Source of the DNA: Phycisphaerales bacterium
GTDB taxonomy: Bacteria > Planctomycetota > Phycisphaerae > UBA1845 > Fen-1342
Assembly (NCBI GenBank): GCA_022839625.1
Contig: JALHJL010000025.1
Coordinates: 1-47,871, forward strand
Reading direction: 5' to 3'
DNA: 47,871 nucleotides
The position numbers were made by a program, and so were the translations under genes. Each line of letters starts with the position of its first letter. The stretch's first letter is position 1. The notes under the pieces are model-generated. The model was not told the DNA's origin, ran no database searches, and saw nothing but the letters and a program-made list of their open reading frames with translations. This document shows positions 42,300-47,871 of the stretch, piece after piece.

Positions 42300-43336
42300 G
42301 AACGTGCGCTTCACCGTGCAGTTGTATCTGGGTCCTGTGGGGGGCCGCCGTGGCCCTGATCGCGCTGGGCGCGTGCCACGAGTCCAAACCCATCACGACC
42401 GAGCCGCCGCCTGCCTCCACGCGCCCGCAACCCGCCGAGCGGCGCTACGACTACCCGCATCGCGTCGAGCCCCAGCCGGCCGTGGACGACGCGGCCGCGG
42501 GTTCCGAGCGCAAACCCGTCGTCGCGCTGCTGCGCACTGACGACCTGGTGGAATTGGGCACGGCCGTGCCCTTTGGCCGGCGCAAGGTCGTTGCGGTTCG
42601 CGATGCGAGCGGCGTCACGCAGGAACTCGCGCTAGAGGGCAAGGACGACGCCCCGGTCCTCCTCCCGCCGGATATCCGCCAGTTTCTCCTGAAAGAACTG
42701 GTCGACAGCGGGCCCCTGATTGTCGTCGACCGCGAGCGCATCCTCGAGATCCTCCGGGAGCAGGAGTTCTCGAAGGGTCCCCACGTCGACCAGCCTTCCG
42801 CGCCGCAGTCCGGTCGCCTTCTCGGCGTCCACTACATCCTGGAGGCGGCCTTCTTCCCCGCCGGCAGTTCACCCGCCGCGCACTCCGTTTGGGCGGGACT
42901 CGACAAGCTCCACGGCCTCCGGCGCAGCGCCCCCGTCGAGCAGACCGCGGTCGTGTACGTGAGTGCGTACGACGTCGAGACCGGCGTCATTACCGCGATT
43001 GGTTTCGGGGCCGATGCGAGTCATGTGCGCGCTACCCGGGCCGCCGTCCGCGACGTCGTGAAACAGCTCGCGCGCGCGCACCCGCCGATCCGCGTCGTGC
43101 GCTACGATGACCGGGGCAATCCGGTGCTGGACATCGGGCAGCTCAGCGGCGTTAAGAACGGGGACACCTGGCGCGCGCGCGGCGTATCCGGCGAGGAGCA
43201 GGAACTGGAGACCTGGCAGGTCGACCCCTTGACATGCCTTGCCCGTTTTCTCCGCGGCACGCCCACCGATCTGCCCGTTGGCGCCACGGTACACCGGCCG
43301 CCCGATCCCGCGAGCGAGGGCCGCACCGACGGGTGA
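42296..43336 (+). CDS. CsgG-like lipoprotein
   Basis: 346 residues; the ATG at 42296 overlaps the previous stop by 4 nt. The lipobox 'LGAC' gives lipidated C27. The core has 'LKELVDSGPLIVVDRERILEILREQEF' in part, then 'GRLLGVHYILEAAFFP', and 'VVYVSAYDVETGVITAIGF'. This order of an (L/V)V(D/E)R strand-helix, a G-x-L-x-(G/A)-x-Y-(I/L)-x-x-A strand and a D-x-x-T/G strand is that of CsgG and LpoB-type proteins. CsgG forms an outer-membrane secretion pore for curli; whether this protein forms a pore is unknown. It closes the cluster that opened with another protein of the same fold group. Confidence 0.8.
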   Translation: MRTCASPCSCIWVLWGAAVALIALGACHESKPITTEPPPASTRPQPAERRYDYPHRVEPQPAVDDAAAGSERKPVVALLRTDDLVELGTAVPFGRRKVVAVRDASGVTQELALEGKDDAPVLLPPDIRQFLLKELVDSGPLIVVDRERILEILREQEFSKGPHVDQPSAPQSGRLLGVHYILEAAFFPAGSSPAAHSVWAGLDKLHGLRRSAPVEQTAVVYVSAYDVETGVITAIGFGADASHVRATRAAVRDVVKQLARAHPPIRVVRYDDRGNPVLDIGQLSGVKNGDTWRARGVSGEEQELETWQVDPLTCLARFLRGTPTDLPVGATVHRPPDPASEGRTDG

Positions 43337-43662
43337 GCGCACCCGGCCGGTTGGGAGCAGTCCGGCACGCGGCTCCGGGAAGGCTGGCCGGAAGCGCCTC
43401 TGGTCATGGATGATCCGTTCGACAGAGAAGCCGCACTGCTCGAGAGCGGTGGTACGCCGTCGCTGCTACCCGCCCCTTTGACGCTCACGCCCGCCGCAGG
43501 AGCGCGCGCGGCGTTGCGAGTTCGCGTAGTCCGCACGGCCGATAAACTCTTGGCGCGCTATATATTTCTCGATCCAGATGTTATAAAATGCGTGCTGGTG
43601 GAAAGTGCGGCGGGGGTGGTCGTGTCACTCCCGCCCTGACCGCTCACATGCAGGAGGCAGTC
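43337..43662. other. Intergenic region with AT-rich patch before the C1 protease
   Basis: 326 nt with no supported gene; a 77-codon frame at 43406-43639 has no ribosome-binding site or recognisable motif. At 43557-43590 there is an AT-rich patch (ctatatatttctc and ttataaaatg), clearly below the local GC content. This could hold a promoter for the secreted protease gene, with TATAAA at 43582-43587, but I find no convincing -35 at the right distance. Confidence 0.45.
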
Positions 43663-45606
43663 ATGCGTAACTGGGTGCGCGTCGGGTTGGCGTGGGGTTT
43701 GTTGGTGGTTCTGGTCGCCCCGGGTTGGGCGCAGCTTACGGACGCGGACATCGCCGCGCTCCAGGCGCAGGGCGAACAAGAGGGGTGGACGTTCACGGTC
43801 AGCAAGAACCCCGCGACCGAGCAGCCGCTGGAGGAGTTGTGCGGCCTGGTGGTCCCGGACAACTGGTGGGTCGGGGCGCAATTCGACCCATGCACGGCGA
43901 CGCGCAGTCTCCCCGCCGCGTTCGACTGGCGTAACCAAGTTACGCTTCCGGCCGTCCGCAACCAGGCGAGCTGCGGGAGCTGCTGGGCCTTCGCGACGGT
44001 CGGCGCCCTGGAGTGCAACATCGCGATCAAGGACGGGATGATCGTGGACCTGTCCGAGCAGTGGCTGGTGAGTTGCAACAGCGATGGCTGGAGCTGCGCC
44101 GGCGGCTGGTGGGCACACAATTACCACCAATGGAAGCCCGATCCCTGCGGCGGGTTCGGGGCCGTGCCGGAGGCCGCGTTCCCCTATGTCGCCGCGAATG
44201 TGCCCTGCAACTGCCCCTACCCGCACGACTACCTGATCACGAACTGGGCCTACATCGGCAACTCCTACAGCGTCCCGCCCGCCAGTTCCATCAAGCAGGC
44301 CATTCTCGATTACGGCCCGGTCTCCGTGGCGGTGTACGTGAACTCCGCGTTCCAGGCGTACAGCGGCGGGGTCTTCAACGGCTGCGCCAGTGGGCAAGTC
44401 AATCACGGCGTCGTGCTGGTCGGCTGGGATGACAACCAGGGCAGCGGCGGCGTGTGGTTCATGCGGAATTCGTGGGGCCCGAACTGGGGCGAGGGCGGTT
44501 ACATGCGTATCCCCTACAACTGCTCCAGCATCGGCTACGCCGCGTGTTACGTGCTCTATCCCGGTACGGCGGGCATGGAGGTCACGCCTGAGACCAACTT
44601 GAACGTGACCGGTCCGGTGGGCGGGCCGTTCACGCCGGAGAGCTTCGTCTACACCTTGGAAAACGGCGGGGGGCTGCCGGTGGAGTACAGCGTGACGCAC
44701 AGCGCCCCGTGGCTGACGCTCACGAACGCGTCGGGCACGCTCGCCGGTCACGAGACCGTCCAGGTCACCGTATCGCTCAGCTCGGCCGCCAGCGGGCTGA
44801 GCGAGGGGCGCTACACGGACACGATCACCTTCACGAATTTGACCAACGGCCGCGGCGATACGAGCCGCGACGTACGCCTCCAAGTGGGGATGCCGAATCG
44901 CATGTTCGGCTTCAGCATGGACGCCACGCCGCCCGGCTCCATGCAGGGTGAGTGGGCCTACGGCCAGCCGACCGGCCAGGGCGGCGCGAACGGCTTCCCC
45001 GATCCCGCCGGCGGATTCACGGGGACCAACGTGTGCGGCGTCAACCTGAATGGCGACTACTCCACCACGTTTGGCGGCCCCTACTACTTCACGCTCGGCC
45101 CGCTCAACTTCGCCACCGCGAAAGACGCGACGCTGTCGTTCCAGCGCTGGCTGAACACAGATTGTCGCCCCTACGTGTACGCGATGGTGGAGGCGTCCCC
45201 GGACGGAACCGCCTGGACTACGCTTTGGGAGAACGGTTCCAAGGTGATCAAGGACAAGAGCTGGTCGTGGTGGGAATTGGACTTGCCCGTGAGTCTCAAC
45301 AACCAGCCCGCGGCCTATGTCCGCTGGGGTTACCAGGTCAGAAACGGGGCCTGGGCCTGTTCCGGCTGGAATGTGGACGATATCGAAGTCTGGGCATTCG
45401 GACCGCCGCCGGTGCTCGCTGGCGACATGAACTGCGATTCGGTGGTCGATTTCGGCGACATCAACCCGTTCGTGTTGGCGCTGACGAATCCGGCCGCGTA
45501 TGCCGCGGCGTATCCGGAGTGCAGCATCGACCACGCGGACGTGAACGGCGACGGCAACGTCGACTTTGGCGACATCAACCCGTTCATCGGGCTACTGTCG
45601 CGGTAG
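43663..45606 (+). CDS. Secreted C1A (papain-family) cysteine protease with dockerin-like tail
   Basis: 647 residues; AGGAGG lies before the ATG at 43663. A signal peptide ends near 'APGWAQ'. A short pro-region (about 25-90) with 'GWTFTVSKNPATEQPLEELCG' in part precedes the catalytic domain. The active-site set is complete: Q101, C107 in 'CGSCWAFA', H248 in 'VNHGVVLVGW' and N269 in 'MRNSWGPNWGEGGY'. Then come a BACON/Ig-like domain (about 305-410), a beta-jelly-roll-like domain (about 415-580) and two calcium-loop units, 'GDMNCDSVVDFGDINPF' and 'DVNGDGNVDFGDINPF', forming a dockerin-like tail. It should digest extracellular protein. No cohesin gene is seen. Confidence 0.93.
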   Translation: MRNWVRVGLAWGLLVVLVAPGWAQLTDADIAALQAQGEQEGWTFTVSKNPATEQPLEELCGLVVPDNWWVGAQFDPCTATRSLPAAFDWRNQVTLPAVRNQASCGSCWAFATVGALECNIAIKDGMIVDLSEQWLVSCNSDGWSCAGGWWAHNYHQWKPDPCGGFGAVPEAAFPYVAANVPCNCPYPHDYLITNWAYIGNSYSVPPASSIKQAILDYGPVSVAVYVNSAFQAYSGGVFNGCASGQVNHGVVLVGWDDNQGSGGVWFMRNSWGPNWGEGGYMRIPYNCSSIGYAACYVLYPGTAGMEVTPETNLNVTGPVGGPFTPESFVYTLENGGGLPVEYSVTHSAPWLTLTNASGTLAGHETVQVTVSLSSAASGLSEGRYTDTITFTNLTNGRGDTSRDVRLQVGMPNRMFGFSMDATPPGSMQGEWAYGQPTGQGGANGFPDPAGGFTGTNVCGVNLNGDYSTTFGGPYYFTLGPLNFATAKDATLSFQRWLNTDCRPYVYAMVEASPDGTAWTTLWENGSKVIKDKSWSWWELDLPVSLNNQPAAYVRWGYQVRNGAWACSGWNVDDIEVWAFGPPPVLAGDMNCDSVVDFGDINPFVLALTNPAAYAAAYPECSIDHADVNGDGNVDFGDINPFIGLLSR

Positions 45607-45728
45607 GGCGGCCGGCGCGGCCGCGCCGCCGGAGGTCAGGAAGTTCGTCACCGCCGCAGTGACATTGTGCGCAGCGGCCGTGAGGGCGTGAAGCGTACTG
45701 ATGTGTCGTACTCCCCGGAGGATTCCCT

Positions 45729-47714
45729 GTGACTAGCTGGCGGAAGATGTCGTGTGTCGGAATCGTGGTGCTGGTTGGCGCGATGTGGGGGCCGGCGGTC
45801 GCCTCCGAGGAGGGCCAGGCGGCGGCGAACCAGGTCAGCACGAACAATTACCAGACCTTAATGAACCTGCACCTTTACACGCATACGGGGAACAGCCGCG
45901 GGCCCAGCGGTGCCCACCATGACCTTGCCCGCAACAACATCAAGACGCTTTTCGAGAGCTACGGCCTGCCGACGTACTACGACACGTTCACCTACAGCGG
46001 CGGCACGTGGGAGAACGTGGTCGCAGAGCAGACCGGGACGCTCTATCCGAGCCAGATCTTCATCGTCGGCGCTCACTACGACTCGGTAAACAACCCCGGG
46101 GCGGACGACAACGCGAGCGGCGTCGCGGCCGTGCTGGAAACGGCCCGCGTGTTGAGCCAGTACGACTCCGCCTACACGATCCGCTACATCGCGTTCGACA
46201 TGGAGGAACAGGGGCTGATCGGCAGCGACCACTACGCGACCGGCCACGCGGGCGACAACATCCTCGGCATGCTCTCGCTCGACATGGTTGCCTATGACCC
46301 GAACACCAATCATGCGCTGATCTACGGGCGGGCCGCGTCCGCGCCGCTCAAGAACGCGCTGGCCGACGCCATCGCCGAATACAGCGGCGGCCTGACGTGC
46401 ACGGTGAGCGGCCAGCTCGACCAGAGCGACCACGCGCCCTTCGAGTGGCAGGGCTTCCAGGCCTGTCTGCTGATCGAAGGTCAGGTGTGGAACAACCCCT
46501 ACTATCACACTCAGAACGACTCTTACGACACCGCCGGCTACCTCAACTTCGCTTATGCCACCAAGATGACGCGCAGCGTGGTCGGCTGGCTGGTCGATGC
46601 GGCGCTCGTGGACGTGCCCGTCGACACGCTGAAGTTCGCCTATCCCGACGACCGGCCGGAGTTCGTCTGGCCCATCGGCGGCACGCGCGTCCGCGTCGTG
46701 GTGACCGGAAAGGGCACGATGGTTCCCCAGCCGGGCACCGGCTTGCTGTACTACGCCGTCGATGGCGGCAGCTACGCCGTCGTCCCCATGGAATCGGTGT
46801 CTGCCAATGTCTACGACGCCGTCTTCCCAAGCGTACCCTGCGGCGCCGCGGTCACCTACTACGTGAGCGCCCAATCGACCGCGGGCGACACGATCTACAA
46901 CCCTGCCGACGCGCCCGCCAGTGCGTACGCGGCCCTGGCAGGCTATGGCTGGATCGTCGCGTTCGAGGACGACTTCGAGACGAATCAAGGGTGGACGGTC
47001 GGCGATACTGGCGACAACGCGACCTCCGGCCTCTGGGCCCGCAACATTCCCCAGGCGACCGCGGCCCAACCGGGCACCGACCACACGCCCGACCCCGGCG
47101 TGATGTGCTGGGTCACCGACTACCGGGCCGGATCAAGCATCGGCCAGTACGACGTCGATGATGGCAAGACCACGCTCAAGTCGCCGATCCTGGACTTGTC
47201 CGGCCAACCGGATGACGTGTCCATCAGCTATTGGCGCTGGTACTCGAACGACCAGGGGGCTGCGCCGAATACGGACACGTTCCGGGTGGACATCTCCAGC
47301 AACGGTGGCACCACGTGGGTCAACGCGGAGACCGTCGGTCCTTCCGGGCCCGGCACGTCCGGCGGCTGGTACTACCACGAGCTTCGGGTCACCGACTTCG
47401 TGCCGCTGACCAGCCAGGTCCGCCTGCGCTTCATCGCGGAAGACCTCGCTCCGGGTTCCATCGTCGAAGCCGCGCTGGATGACTTCCGCATTCAATGCCT
47501 GGACTGCGAGGCTCCGGTCCTGCGCGGCGATCTCAACTGCAACGGCTCGGTCGGATTCGACGACATCAACCCCTTCGTCCTGCGACTGAGCAATCCGAGC
47601 CAGTACTTCACCGCGTATCCGGACTGCCTGGATGCGAACGGAGACATCAACGAGGACGGCACGGTCGACTTCGCCGACATCAATCCGTTTGTGACGCTGC
47701 TGACGCAGGAGTAA
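45729..47714 (+). CDS. Secreted M28-family zinc aminopeptidase with dockerin-like tail
   Basis: 661 residues; GTG start at 45729 with GGAG 8 nt upstream. The signal peptide ends near 'GPAVASEE'. The two-zinc site is complete: H116 in 'GAHYDS', D126 in 'ADDNASG', catalytic E159 and ligand E160 in 'DMEEQG', D185 in 'SLDMVAYD' and H260 in 'YYHTQND'. A beta domain (about 295-405) and a MAM-like jelly roll (about 410-590) follow, then 'GDLNCNGSVGFDDINPF' and 'DINEDGTVDFADINPF'. Expected to release N-terminal amino acids from peptides outside the cell, complementing the C1 endopeptidase just upstream. The gene is 122 nt after its neighbour and could share its transcript. Confidence 0.93.
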   Translation: MTSWRKMSCVGIVVLVGAMWGPAVASEEGQAAANQVSTNNYQTLMNLHLYTHTGNSRGPSGAHHDLARNNIKTLFESYGLPTYYDTFTYSGGTWENVVAEQTGTLYPSQIFIVGAHYDSVNNPGADDNASGVAAVLETARVLSQYDSAYTIRYIAFDMEEQGLIGSDHYATGHAGDNILGMLSLDMVAYDPNTNHALIYGRAASAPLKNALADAIAEYSGGLTCTVSGQLDQSDHAPFEWQGFQACLLIEGQVWNNPYYHTQNDSYDTAGYLNFAYATKMTRSVVGWLVDAALVDVPVDTLKFAYPDDRPEFVWPIGGTRVRVVVTGKGTMVPQPGTGLLYYAVDGGSYAVVPMESVSANVYDAVFPSVPCGAAVTYYVSAQSTAGDTIYNPADAPASAYAALAGYGWIVAFEDDFETNQGWTVGDTGDNATSGLWARNIPQATAAQPGTDHTPDPGVMCWVTDYRAGSSIGQYDVDDGKTTLKSPILDLSGQPDDVSISYWRWYSNDQGAAPNTDTFRVDISSNGGTTWVNAETVGPSGPGTSGGWYYHELRVTDFVPLTSQVRLRFIAEDLAPGSIVEAALDDFRIQCLDCEAPVLRGDLNCNGSVGFDDINPFVLRLSNPSQYFTAYPDCLDANGDINEDGTVDFADINPFVTLLTQE

Positions 47715-47749
47715 CGGCGCTCGGACAACCCGGCCGTAAGGCATTGTGG

Positions 47750-47788
47750 CACCCGCGTCCCGCCCGCGGTTGGCGCGCGACGCGGGTG
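47750..47788 (+). terminator. Hairpin after the M28 protease gene
   Basis: cacccgcgtc (47750-47759) pairs perfectly with gacgcgggtg (47779-47788) around a 19-nt GC-rich loop, 36 nt after the stop codon. There is no T-tract, so it may act as an mRNA 3' stabiliser or a weak terminator. Confidence 0.45.
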
Positions 47789-47871
47789 TCACTGATTGTG
47801 GGAGACGCTCCGAGCCATGAGGCTGGGCAGTTCGGTGGGGCCGTCCCTTGCGCGGGCACGCCGCCCGTGCC

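Noticed and set aside
43406..43639. Small 77-codon gene before the C1 protease
   Set aside because: No ribosome-binding site, no motif, and it overlaps the AT-rich likely promoter patch.
43558..45534. Minus-strand 658-codon frame opposite the C1 protease
   Set aside because: It mirrors the coding bias of the protease gene, whose catalytic residues are complete.
47818..47871. Start of a further plus-strand gene at the right edge
   Set aside because: An ATG is present, but only 18 codons fit in the window, with no ribosome-binding site and no recognisable signal.

Overview
The window is a GC-rich chromosomal segment that looks like a planctomycete, most probably a Phycisphaerae-type lineage. 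The pointers are: a PEP-CTERM tail at the left edge; two secreted proteases at the right edge ending in dockerin-like pairs of the type 'GDxNCxxxVxFxDINPF'; an HdrABC-Flx electron-transfer operon; and dispersed heptamer, octamer and palindromic repeats in the intergenic spaces. No rRNA, tRNA, CRISPR array, phage or transposase gene was recognised. The lineage call is inference from these features, not from a marker tree.

Layout. (1) 1-84: 3' end of a PEP-CTERM gene, with a terminator shared with the convergent operon. (2) 6672-281, minus: a tightly coupled operon of a D-lyxose isomerase-like cupin, a PAS hybrid histidine kinase, a GT9 glycosyltransferase, a methyltransferase and a TMTC-like membrane protein with TPRs. 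(3) 8782-6787, minus: a cold-shock protein and an FHA-GAF histidine kinase. (4) 11589-9023, minus: the rpsO-pnp pair with a recognisable promoter. (5) 11803-15315, plus: a solitary Eco57I-like type IIG restriction-modification enzyme, followed by an 825-nt repeat-rich spacer. (6) 23036-16141, minus: hdrC-hdrB-hdrA-flxD-flxC-flxB-flxA, a probable NADH-linked flavin-based electron-bifurcating heterodisulfide reductase-like complex. (7) 25150-23519, minus: an orphan motA-motB pair. (8) 25345-28206, plus: a dicarboxylate symporter, a DUF4190/prepilin-like protein and a LOG-family protein. (9) 28923-43336, plus: an eleven-gene co-directional envelope cluster. (10) 43663-47714, plus: C1 and M28 proteases, both secreted and both with dockerin-like tails.

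The most interesting region is the envelope cluster (9). It begins with an LpoB-like lipoprotein, a COG3014-like lipoprotein and a YcfL (DUF1425)-like lipoprotein, a trio known from proteobacterial peptidoglycan-synthase regulation. A small cysteine-rich lipoprotein follows. Next comes a three-gene proton-channel-like unit: a TolQ/ExbB/MotA-type channel with a long coiled-coil tail, and two single-pass coiled-coil proteins that share a C-terminal domain, one of them with an ExbD-like membrane aspartate. The cluster ends with a secreted TPR protein, a large exported protein with an internally duplicated domain and YD repeats, an anchored helical protein, and a CsgG-like lipoprotein. I infer, without proof, an energised trans-envelope machine that links inner membrane, wall and outer membrane.
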